Assembly: GCA_963457665.1 (NCBI GenBank)
Contig: OY735206.1
Span: forward strand, 20,972,008 to 21,036,007
DNA length: 64,000 nt
Direction: 5' to 3'
From: Thysanoteuthis rhombus
Lineage: Eukaryota > Mollusca > Cephalopoda > Oegopsida > Thysanoteuthidae
Shown here: positions 1 through 11,100 of the stretch, piece by piece
Numbering within the stretch: position 1 is the first letter of the stretch
How the letters are laid out: the number at the start of each line of letters is the position of its first letter
Translations under genes and position numbers: made by a program
Notes under the pieces: model-generated
Databases searched by the model: none
What the model was told of the DNA's origin: nothing
The model's input: only the letters and a program-made list of their open reading frames with translations

Positions 1-117
1 GTTATGATTCTTAAATTGGGAACATGGACAAAATCTTTGAGAGACTCTTCCATAAACTTCAGCAAACATTTGCCAACATCTTGGTATGGTTTTAATGAAC
101 ACTGTCATATAGGAAAA

Positions 118-355
118 CCAGGTCATAGATCTGACTACAAGGGGAGATAATCCAATTTTCACACCTGAGACTTACCCAACACAGGTATTTGAATAGTGTT
201 ATATTTGGAAATCAAATGGATCTCAAGAAACTGGTACTGAACCTGTGCGTCCAAGCTGGCTCAATTTCTAAATGGAACACTCTTCCAGTGCCAGTGTGGA
301 GTAAGTCTCAGACTCTTTGGATTATCTCCCTTTCCAGCCAAGTTGGCAATCCTGG
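118..355. mobile_element. MITE family A, copy 1
   Basis: The ends are inverted repeats: left GGGGAGATAATCCAA preceded by a GGTCATAGATCTG-like end, right TTGGATTATCTCCC followed by a GTTGGCAATCCTGG end. Two further copies (17709-17970 and 28771-28979) share the end sequence GGGTTGCCAGATTTGG. It is about 240 bp, has no coding capacity and the superfamily is not clear. Confidence 0.6.
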
Positions 356-1293
356 TCACAATGGTATATTTCAGAGGAAAGAAAAGTAAAAACTTTGAGA
401 GACACATAGTGGACACTTTACATTCAATACATATGTTCAATGCTGGTCGATATATGATTGTTCATGGTACATAGAAAGACGCTTATCAAAAAAAAAAAAA
501 AAAAGAAAAGAAAAAGTAAACATGACACACGCCCTTCAGTTGCTACTGAATCAATGCCAGTACCAAAACAATGAAAAACAAATAGGAAAAAATACGAGAC
601 TACAATAAGAAAGGAATAGAAAGTTGATGTAGTGAGAGATCACGGCTAAAACTTTTTGCGGTAAATTTCTTGAAGATGAAGTATTATGAAATAAGCAGTG
701 AGAAACAGCAAAACCAGACTTAGTAGAGTTGCACAAGAAATAGTTTTATTTGAAGGTTTCTCTTTTTCACATTTTTTTTTCCCTCAGCGATTCACTCGCA
801 TTTCTTCAATTTTTTTTCTTCTTCATTTCATCAATTTGAATAAAGAATAAAAGAGGCTGATTTGGCTCTTGCAGTACAAAATGTGAAATTCATGCATTGA
901 TTTTTTTTTTTTTGTTTCCTCTTCACAGAAAATAAACGGACAGTCTGAAATGAATTTCATTATGTGGAACATTTTCAATGACCAAAATGAAAAAAAAAAA
1001 CTGAAAAATGAAATAAATTCACGAAAGAAGTTGACGATCCGTCTTCTTTATTACTTTTTAATCTCCTGTTTTTTGGTTCCTTTTCTTCTCCCCATTCTTT
1101 CATTTCATTGTTATAAAATAATTGTTGGAAGTTCAAGTCCTGGGAGCAGTACACCAGAGAAAATGGTGACAATGAAGAGAGTAACACAATAATGAAAGCA
1201 ATAGTGATGATGAGAATTAAATTGGATGGCCAATAAAAAGAGACACTGACAGTGGAGTGGGGGGGAGGGGCATTTTTTCTTCTTTAGATTATG

Positions 1294-1351
1294 ATACCCG
1301 GTGATCCTATCTAAGTACTGATCAGGTTTGATGTTGCTTCAATGATCAAAC
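1294..1351 (-). repeat. 5S rRNA-like segment, reverse copy
   Basis: On the minus strand it reads GATCATTGAAGCAACATC then AAACCTGATCAGTACTTAGA and TAGGATCACCGGG. This follows the internal control region and middle of 5S rRNA (GATCACCGAAGTTAAGCAAC...GTTAGTACTTGGATGGGTGACC). Partial, about half of a 5S gene. Confidence 0.6.
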
Positions 1352-1397
1352 AAAAACCGTTTTTTTTCGGCGTGATTCAACTATAAGTATATTAGGC

Positions 1398-1496
1398 ACA
1401 CCGGTTCTCATGAGATCACCTCTTGAGTTGAGCAACGTCAAGCCTGTTCATTACCTAGATGGGTAGCCATGTAGGAATACTAGGTGTTGTAAGATG
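1398..1496 (+). repeat. 5S rRNA-like segment, forward copy
   Basis: ACCGGTTCTCATGAGATCACC, GAGTTGAGCAACGTCAAGCC, TACCTAGATGGGTAGCCATG and GAATACTAGGTGTTG follow 5S rRNA from about position 27 to the 3' end. It sits 47 bases from a reverse partial copy. Too diverged, and lacking the 5' arm, to be a working rRNA gene. Confidence 0.75.
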
Positions 1497-2663
1497 TCTA
1501 CTTATTTTAAGGGATTGAGATAGGATTAGAATATCTAGAGAGACCCAGCCAGTTACAGTCAAGATTGGCACCACCAGATCAAGAATCAATGGTGCCAACA
1601 AGCAAAGACAAGGTTTTAGAGAAATTTATTCAACTCATTTTTCAAACATCATGGGGGCCTGCATCATTTTAAATGAGGGTCGGGTCTTTACCAAAGCTTT
1701 CATTAAATATTGTAATAGCCTAGCCTAACCTAACAAGGTAACGATTATTATCACCCAATCGAACCAAGTAAAAATTAGTACCACTCAGTCGGACTAGGTA
1801 AGTATCAGTAGCATCAAGACAAAGAGAGATGCCGATCTTTACTTGATTAAGAAAAAGTGATAATAGAAAAATGAATTGAACAGGTCAACTATAACACTGA
1901 ACACTTTCTAATTTCTTGAACCTGATTAAAAAAATTTTTTTTTTAAATATCGGAAAACTGCAACTAAAAAGTTAACACCTATCTGGATTTAAATTAGGAG
2001 GCAAAAAGCAAAGCATCAATCACCAAAATTCCAATACATTTAATTATGAATTTTCTACATTACTACAGTTAAAAAAATTAACAGAAACATCAACTTGAAT
2101 ATACACACTAATTGGTTAAAGAGTAACAAATACATGCAGTTAGTGCATTCATATGTAAAAAAGATTGTATCGTCAGAGGAAACTGCGAATGCAAAACAGT
2201 CGAATATTCCAATAAGGTCAATTGAAAATAGGGGGGGGGGTGCACTTACCCAATACTGTAGATATTTGGTAATAAGTTGCTTTACTGAGAAAAGCGCGAC
2301 TAAAGTGTATGATTATATATTTATAGGTAAATTTCATTATGAATTATCAAAGTACCAAGGCATACCCATTCAAAAAGAGCCAGAATAGTCAAGTGAAATA
2401 TATTTCTGTCTATGTTACGAAACTATGGCTACTAAGTATTTTGCATACTTTTCTTCAGAGTTGCTTATTTAGATTTTTTTATATCTAAATTCAGACATTA
2501 CATAATTTCAATCAAGAGATCTATTTCTTATTTAACTGTATTAGATTTCTCGAGATTCGCTGATGACTTCAAATTAACTTTATACACATAAATAGCCAAA
2601 GTAACATATGTTTATAATTTTCATAATTGGAAATTATATATCACTCTTGCAAAAACTTCTTTC

Positions 2664-2666
<3 letters not shown>

Positions 2667-2694
<28 letters not shown>
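2667..2694. repeat. (TA)n microsatellite
   Basis: About 28 bases of perfect TA repeat, 3' of the CELF coding region. Confidence 0.95.
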
Positions 2695-5600
2695 CCATAC
2701 AAATCAGGAATACAATCCAGTAAAATATAATGCAATATCCGATGTGTTATGGGTTTATTTCATGAAGTGTTCGATACATTCAATATTAAGTTGATATAGA
2801 GTTCAAAATATGAAGTAAGGGATTCACTACATGAGCATGTTTATGTTCCTGCCTGTCTGGGCTCCTTCCAAACAGGGCAGAAACATAAACGTGACAGTGT
2901 AACAAATACCTTCATTTTATATATATGTGTGTGTGTTTTTCCAAAATTTTTCCGGTCAGTCTAGAATCCCTATTAATGATCTATATGAAAGATACAGTTT
3001 GCGCTAATAAATCATTGATCACTATAACTGCATGATAATATTAGTAGCCTTCATTATCCTAAATCAGCATTCACATGAGAGAGACATCAAAAATCACTTT
3101 TTTAATGACTTTTCTCAAATAAGGATAATGCATTATCAACCCTGGCTGGGTTGGCCGCGTGAGGGCGTATGATGAAATACCCAAAACATCTGATGACCTC
3201 ACAAACATCACTGATGTGTCCCTACGGTAACTACAATGTATCGTCAAATTGAATCGTAACTTACAGTACATCATCAATTTCACAGGTATATGCTGATATG
3301 TTTTTCATAGAAGCCGTTTTAATCCAACAAGAAACCAACAAGAAAGAGGATGTCTGGACCTCTCATAAATAAATCACTCTAACCCGAGGTTGTACTAGAA
3401 TTGATTATGTACAAAATAATGTAAAAAAAATAAAGAAATAAATACATAAAAAAATAAATAAATTGATTATTCATCTAAGATAATCTAAAAAAGATACCAA
3501 CACAAGATTTGGGCAGTGTGTATATCCAAAATGACCATTGAGACCCCAAAAAGCACTCTTTGAAGGAAGAAAAAGACAGTTTTTAGATGGGGTGCTCATA
3601 TAAATCTTCAAGGTTGTAGCCCCAAAAATCTTTGCCGGAGCACCAAGAGATACTCTGAGAGGAATCTATGGACAACTCAGCTGTATGGTCAGGCCATTTC
3701 TATAGCTATAGTGATTTGAAAATTGAATAAGAGATATTTCTTTAGATTATCTCTACTGATAATTTGCCATAAGTTGTTCAAATCAGATAGGTTGTTGTCG
3801 TCATTGAATCTTTCAAAGCATTGTCAGGACTAAACTGAATTCAACAAGCATTGCACCTCTGTGAGTGTGTGTGTTTTCTCTTGAAGGTCAAAAGCCATTT
3901 TCTTGTTTTTAGAAAATAAAATAATCATAGAAGTTCAAGTTTCCAATGAGACAAATGGGATTGGCATAAAGAAAGCAACTACCCTTGTCCCATAATAGTA
4001 ATTACCTTTGCATATAGAAAATCTCCACCAAATGTAACAACTATTATGGGATGGATATTTGCAAAATTGCCATCAAAAGAAATGCTTCAATGTTCTGAGA
4101 ATCGGTAACGAATAGATGACATATTTCCTTCGAAAATATTCCATCTGTTTTTCTGTGTTCTTCCACTTTTTTTTTTTTTAAATTGTACTCTTTAACCATA
4201 TTAGCACTACGGGAGATAAAAAGGAATATTATATGTTTTTTATTCAGCTTCCTGGCACATTGACAGCTATGAAGATCTTGCAGAGCAAATAACAGTTTTG
4301 CATTGACAACATTTGTTTTCTATGTTGGCAAAAAGATTACTGAGAAATAATTTTTACTACAGACTTTACTTTGTTATTGATTACACACCGGAATATTTGC
4401 AAATGCTTGCTTGAAATGAATAGTGCCATCCCAAACTAAAAAGTAAAGTTTCAAATGGTTATAGACTATGCAATACAAAAAGTCTTTAAGGACAAAAATC
4501 GTAGTTTTGTACATTGTATAGCCTATAAGGCAGTGATTCCTCAAGTGTGTGCTGTGGCTCCCTAGAGACATTTGGAATTTCAAAAAATCAAGGCAATCAT
4601 AATTCGATGAGCTAATGCACAGCCACGATGATAGGATGTGACATCTAAATGGCACATTGCGAACCTTTACCCATGTCCATCTAGTGTTCTCAGATTGTAG
4701 TTTACAGTAGTTGCATATGTATAACAGTTAATTTTCCTTGGCCTCATTGACGATACAATTTAAATTACATGATTCATTTCTTTCACCTAATTAACCTAAC
4801 CACTTGATTGTAAATGCAATTGTTCTGTATCTTCTGATTTGGGCTCCGTGAAAAATTCTTATACACTTATGGCGCCATGATTCGGAACCATTGCTGTTAT
4901 GTATGAAATGTACAGTGCCAGCAAATATTACGTTTTAGAATTTATTTAACCAAAAATAGATATCCTAATTCAATGACTGTATATTTTGTTTCATACACTA
5001 TGTGACAACACATAGAATTATTCATCCTCTCTATATCAAAATTTCAATTTCCATATATAGGACTCGAGTCGGCTTTGCAAATAACTTTTATGGAAACAGA
5101 CCTTCCAATTTTTTCTACTAACCAGCCTAAAAGATTAGATGTTTAATAGACAATCTGGTTCTTACATGTATATTACAAGGAGGAAAGATGCTAGTCCACT
5201 TTTCATATCAACAAACATGAACAGCTCTACCATGAAGTCATTAATAGGATGTTTTCTTCTCAACTATTAATTCATAGGACAGCTTTTACATCTGAGTTTT
5301 CATAAGAGTTGAATAAGAGAATAGGAGCTTAAGTAAAAAGATATTAAGTGGTTATGTGCCAAAATAATAGATTCTGATACTAAAAAGTAGAAAAAATATA
5401 TACATGGTCACCAAATAGCAGTTTTGTACTTGACTGAGAAGTAAAGGTATGTTGGTCATCAAATAGCTGTGTGGTACACAACCAAAGAAAATGTGTCTTA
5501 TCTGGTTCTACCATTAGATGAAGTATCGTTACCCACTGCATTAGTTTTGACTATAATTCACTATCACCCAAAAGTCAAAATGAGGATAGATAGTAGTTAA

Positions 5601-5797
5601 ATCTAATACAGAGAAAATGTGCGTCGATAATTCTGTGGTAGGAGCATGTTAATCAGGGGAAAGAAAGAAAAAAAGAAAAGGATAGTGCTAGGCTTAAGAA
5701 TCCAAAGAATATGAAACCCAACCTCAAGCGATATGATATAGCATAGTGAAAAGACATAAAAATATTGTAGCAGCAGAAGATGGTTTGTCTGACTGAC

Positions 5798-5803
5798 TTT
5801 ATT
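5798..5803 (-). terminator. Candidate polyadenylation signal AATAAA
   Basis: AATAAA on the minus strand about 100 bases after the CELF stop codon. It is the first canonical hexamer in the transcript direction. No clear GU-rich downstream element is seen and other hexamers lie further on, so this may be a minor proximal site or chance in AT-rich DNA. Confidence 0.25.
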
Positions 5804-5902
5804 AAAAAGGTAGGGGTAAAACTTCTTTTAAAAATAATTTAAAGTTTGGAATAAAACAAAGAAATTGGATGTTTACTCACCAGTTAAAAAGGATATTCTA
5901 CA

Positions 5903-6030
5903 TTAGTATGGTTTGCTATCATTTTTTGGCCTCTTCAGCTGTACTTTCAGTCGTTTCATACCGATCTGAAACCCATTCATGGCCTGAATTGCTGCCTGTG
6001 CCGACAACGGATTGTCATAACTCACAAAAC
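5903..6030 (-). CDS. CELF1/2: CELF exon e12: end of RRM3 and stop codon
   Basis: The coding part of the last coding exon, 128 bp including TAA at 5905-5903, with acceptor tcgattatag preceded by a T-rich tract. It encodes [20 protein letters not shown] and [22 protein letters not shown]. The KNDSKPY end is the CELF1/2 C-terminus. The exon continues into 3' UTR. A consensus donor (CTG|GTGAGT) follows only 22 bases after the stop. Confidence 0.97.
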
Positions 6031-8109
6031 CTATAATCGAAAAAAAAAAAAAACAAACCCAAAAAACCAATGAGTTATACCCACAGTCAATAGAATTATG
6101 GAAGATTCCAGTATTTTAAATGAGTCTTAAAAAAAACAAACAGGTCTGTTTAGTCACTCAATAGAAACCACCACATGATGAACATCTTTCGGCAACATGC
6201 CATGATGGAGATAATCAAATATTTGGAAGTCATCATTAAAAAATTCAAATTTAAAAAAATGAAGATGTTTCCTCAGAATGTTCAAGTATTTAGCCATCTA
6301 GCTCCATTGACGTGACCTATACATGTCACCTTAGTAAGGAATCATTATGAAATAGCATACATAGAGATTGGAGAAGCCATCAACTTAAAATATACAATAT
6401 TTTGTTGAGCCTCAACAAGACAGAATGAATAAGTGCTGTGTATCTCATCTGGTAGCAACTTTTCGGGGCCAGTGAAATATCACTAGGTGCTGCTACATGA
6501 TAAATCATACATGCATACTATTATTCTGAATACACAGGGCTCATTAACCAGAGTGTATAGAAGACTGTTTTTCTCCAACACTGTCCACGATGCTGTGTCG
6601 TCTATCAGTATTTTGAAAACTTAACAACTAAATTCTTCATGAAAAACGTTCAAAAAAGACTGCTATAGCAAATCAGCACTAAACAGGATATTACTGTGGA
6701 ATCATAAGACAAAATCAACTTAGAAAAAGAGATCAATACTTACCAAAGCACTTGCTTAGATTTGTTTGTTTATCAATGAAAACTTTTGCAGAAACAACAT
6801 TTCCAAATGGTATGAAAGTCTGCATGAGGTCATGGTCACTGAACTCTTGGGGTAAATGATATATAAATAAGTTGGCTCCATCTGGACCTACAACAAAACA
6901 AAAAGACAAAAAAAGGACATCAACCTGATAAGAACAGACTTACTATTATATACATTTCAGCAGAAGTAGTCATAGCGACAATAATCCCAGTAGTGATTGG
7001 TTCATTTTTATTTAATATTAAATAAAAATGCATCTCTGGCAGAGCACTAGAAAAATACATTCAACATTGAAATGAATATCAATTCATTCAATGAAAGTGT
7101 TTGAAACTTGAAATGAATTAATGAATAAACTTTTCACAATCCTACCAGTACTGTGAAACATTTCCCAGGCACATTTTATTTGTTCATTTTCCCTAAATTC
7201 TTCCAAATAATTCAGCTGATATCTTCCGAAATTTCCAATGAATTTATTTTCAATTCCATACATTTTTTTTTTTCTTTTTCATTAGATGGTTAAGTATTCC
7301 AGTACTTGAAAATTCTTTAGGGAAAAAAATCAATTTGTTTTTAAATTCAATAAGCTTTCATACCTGTTAAACACTGTCTCTGTTATGAGCTCTTAGCAAG
7401 TATATAAGTAATGACAGAGTTTCTCATACTTTTTACCTTGACGGAAGCCCTGGGACATTAAGCACAACTTTCTGAACAAAAATCCAACACAGAAGTCTGG
7501 CTCAACAGACACATTTTGATTTTTTTTCATCAATGCCAAACATTACATTTGAAACCAAAATGGTGTATTCCTCAAAATATATGCTGCAGAACCCAGAGTT
7601 AAGATACAGTAGTTGGGTATGCAAAGCAGTTAAGGGTACAGACAATGGGATCAGCAGGCCGAATCCCAACAACAGCTGAGACATTTTGCCTTTGCTCTAC
7701 ACTGCTGGCCTAAGGAAAGGTATGAATCCTCCTCTCCAAACAAGCCAACATGTCATGGGCCAGGATTCAGAGACAATTCTTTTCCTTTTCAAAAAGGTAC
7801 AGAAAAAGAAATCATTTTCTTTTATAAGCCCCCATGCAAGTAACACTATTGCTGTCTCAGTGACTAGTCTTAACAAGTATCATATTATTTTACAATGATC
7901 AATTTTCAGTTGAGATTTTTTGAACTTTCGACTTTACCTTGTACCTAAAACAGTTGCAATAGATTCAAAATTCGCAAATGAAAAAATATTGATAATTAGA
8001 GTTTTGCATTCATTATTACCCTGATAATAATCATCTGATTTCTATTTAATATTAAAAGTTTGATTCACCCAACCAAATTTGGCAAGCTCAGTCAATGGAC
8101 CTAAAGGGA

Positions 8110-8171
<62 letters not shown>

Positions 8172-11100
8172 AGGCCAACTAATATGACTCAAGATAAAAT
8201 AGATGAAGTAGATAGAATGGTCTCTAGAACAGTGAGATTAAACTCTGAGTTTGTTTATCTAACTATAATTGGATGAATCTGCATGTGTATGCACTGCGAT
8301 AAGTTTTTTTTTTTTAGATTGGTAGTTCTTGATAAATCTTAAGAAAATAGATAGAAAAATTACAGAGCGTACATCATTTTCATGGCTTCTACAGATAATC
8401 TCTTGACTTCTGATCTTTAGAATTATCTAAATTCTAATACAGAATATCTAAATTAGCAACACTGGAGAGAGGTATGTGAAATATGTAGTCTTGTACAACA
8501 GACGGAAAATTAATTTATAAGACAATTAAGGAAAGCTGCTCCATACATCAGAGTCCAGTCTCTTCCAAATCAACACCTTTGGAACAGGTACTGTGTTTGT
8601 AAAGATAATCTAGCCTCTTTGTTTGGAAGGCTTTACGTGTTCTAAGAATTTTGAGTGAACACCATAGCAGGTTGTTCCATACGGCATAAAGTCCAGCCAC
8701 TACCTACCCAGCATCTTTGGAATGGGCTCTGCTGTAGTTAAGATAATGAAGCTTCTTTGTTTGCAAAGCTTCATAAGTGCTAAGAATTTTGGATGAACCC
8801 TATGGTAGACTGCTTCATACAACATAAAGTCCAAACCTTTCCAAACATGCACCTTTGGAGCAGACACTGCCATGGTAAAGATATTTAAGTCAATTTGTTT
8901 GTAAAGTCTTACTATTTTAGGTGAACCCTTGACTATAAATAAGTAAAAAGAAGATGAAGGCAAAGAAAAAAGAGGAAGATGAAAAAAAAGAAAATGAAAA
9001 AGAAAAAAAGAAATAAAGAGGATGAAGAAGAAGAAGAAATAAAGAGGATGAAGAAGAAGAAATAAAGAGGATGAAGAAGAAATAAAGAGGATGAAGAAGA
9101 AGAAATAAAGAGGATGGTGAAGAAGAAATAAAGAGGAAGAAGAAGAAAAAAATGAAGAGGAAGAAAAAGAAATAGAGAGGAAGAAGCAGCAATTCAACAA
9201 CAAACGAGTTACGGTTGCTGAAACACCAACCTTCAGTTTGTTTTCCAGCCGGGGAATTAGCTGCAGCCTGTTGGATCTGTTGGGCTGACTGACTATTAAA
9301 TGCATTTGGGAATGATGCTGAAAGGAGAGAAAGGAAAAAAAAAACAATGCCGATGGTCACTTCCTGAAAGGAACAACATCTCGATCGGGGAGGAAATGCA
9401 ATAATCACAACAGGAGAAACACAGCAACAGACAGTAATCAGATAAGATGCTATTTACAAAGGTGTGCATACAGGGGAAAGGGAATGGCAGATTATCTTTC
9501 AACGCATAATATACAGTGAGTGTTGGTTGGTTGGTTGGTTGATCCTGCTGACACAGGATGGGAGGGGATCAATCGAGGTAAGACATTCTAATTAGTATTT
9601 CCCCCCTTCCTTCCTTCTCCCTCTTCAGTCAACCATTGCCATACACACCAGCATTGAAACCCCCTATCTATCCAATGGGAAATGGAAAAGAGAGAAGAAG
9701 GAAGACAAACAAAATATAGTCTCTTAGTGAGAAAGATATAGGTGAGACTTGGATGATTCTGTCTGAAAAGTGAAAGTAATCATGTTACACCTTGATCCAG
9801 TTAGAAATCTACATAGAGGCGATCATTAATCCCTACTGATATTTATCTATCTATCTAGGTATGTATCAGGACCTGCTTGTATCTTGAAAACAGTGATCAC
9901 CACCCAACAAAAAGTGAGAGAAGTAACTTATTTCCCACCTCTCAACTGATCACCTCCAACACAGTATACACGGATGGTGGTGATCCATAATTTCCCTTGG
10001 AATGCTAGCTCTTTCTTTCACCGGAATTCATAGATCACTCAGACTACGCAATACTATTTACCTAGATTGTATATGCCGTCAAATTTGATGGCAAGGAGTA
10101 ACTCACAATAATAATACTAACAACAATAAACCAACAAAATGCTTAACACACCATACTGTTTGTCTGACCCATACAAGGAAATACTCAGAGACAATATGGA
10201 AATTTCCAATCATAAGCCAACTAATATTCAGTATCGACACTTAAGATGGATGTGTGGGGAAAGCAGAGTAGGTTTGGGGGGGAGTGCCGGCCGATTCTCA
10301 TTCAGTTGATGTGTAAATGCTAAGAATCAATAATCAGCCTTCATAACATTGGCATGGCACAGGTTTCTCTTTGAATGTTACAAGGGGGGAAATAAGAAAA
10401 GAATCGATGATGTATCTAGTGAAGGCATCAATTAGAAAGAGAACATTGGAAAGAAAGAACAAAAAATGTTTTATTCTTCATCTCTCGTGAATAAAGTTTT
10501 TTTCCTTCCCGTACTAAATGAATGCCAATTTCTATAATTGACAATGTTTTTGTATTCTTACATGCATAGGTAATAATTTTTCCTAGAGAAACATCATAAA
10601 CTCAACTGATTATGTTTGTGTATCAATTTACAATTTATCAATTTAGAATGGCTGACTGATAACATTCAGCAAAGAATATAAAAAATTGGAACAAATTACA
10701 TTCATTGTTATAAGTTCATTATATTGTGGAATCCATTGTTATAATAAACTTTACATTATAGAAAAATATGGATATATAATTCATTTCAAATAAGTATTTT
10801 GGAATGACTGATTCTGATTGCGCAAATTCATCAAATTATTATTATAATAATCTTTACATTATTAAAAGATTAAAATAAATTTATAATAATTCATTTTAAA
10901 TAAGCGTCTTTGATGGACCAATGTTGATAGTAATAACTGTTTTATAACATCAGTTATCATAACGAAACTGGCTTCCTCTAAGTAAGCATACTTTGTGACT
11001 AGGGAGACTGAAAGTGATCTGTATGAGAAAAAGGGTTATTGGCTCCTTACCAATCCTACCATACTATCCAATTTTAATAACAATTTTAATCAGACATGTA

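Larger units (their letters stand above)
1..5902. other. 3' UTR and/or downstream DNA of the CELF gene
   Basis: No convincing coding exon. It contains a MITE at 118-355, an inverted pair of 5S-like sequences at 1294-1496, a (TA)n tract at 2667-2694 and a hAT-like end near 4531. How much belongs to the CELF 3' UTR cannot be told: possible AATAAA signals (minus strand) occur at about 5798, 4941, 2753 and 1624. CELF mRNAs in other animals often have multi-kilobase 3' UTRs. Confidence 0.6.
6888..9230 (-). other. Intron e10-e11
   Basis: A 2.3-kb intron. It holds a SINE-like element near 7608-7790, a long (TA)n at 8114-8166, a 137-bp tandem repeat at 8531-8935 and a purine-rich (pyrimidine-rich in the transcript) minisatellite at 8940-9180. 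Confidence 0.9.

Noticed and set aside
4531-4600. hAT-like end (CAGTGATTCCTCAAGTGTG)
   Set aside because: No matching opposite end was found nearby, so the element boundaries cannot be supported.
8700-9408. Long minus-strand open frames rich in Phe, Ser and Leu
   Set aside because: They translate the GAA-rich minisatellite and the 137-bp tandem repeat; exon e10 uses only 9231-9317.
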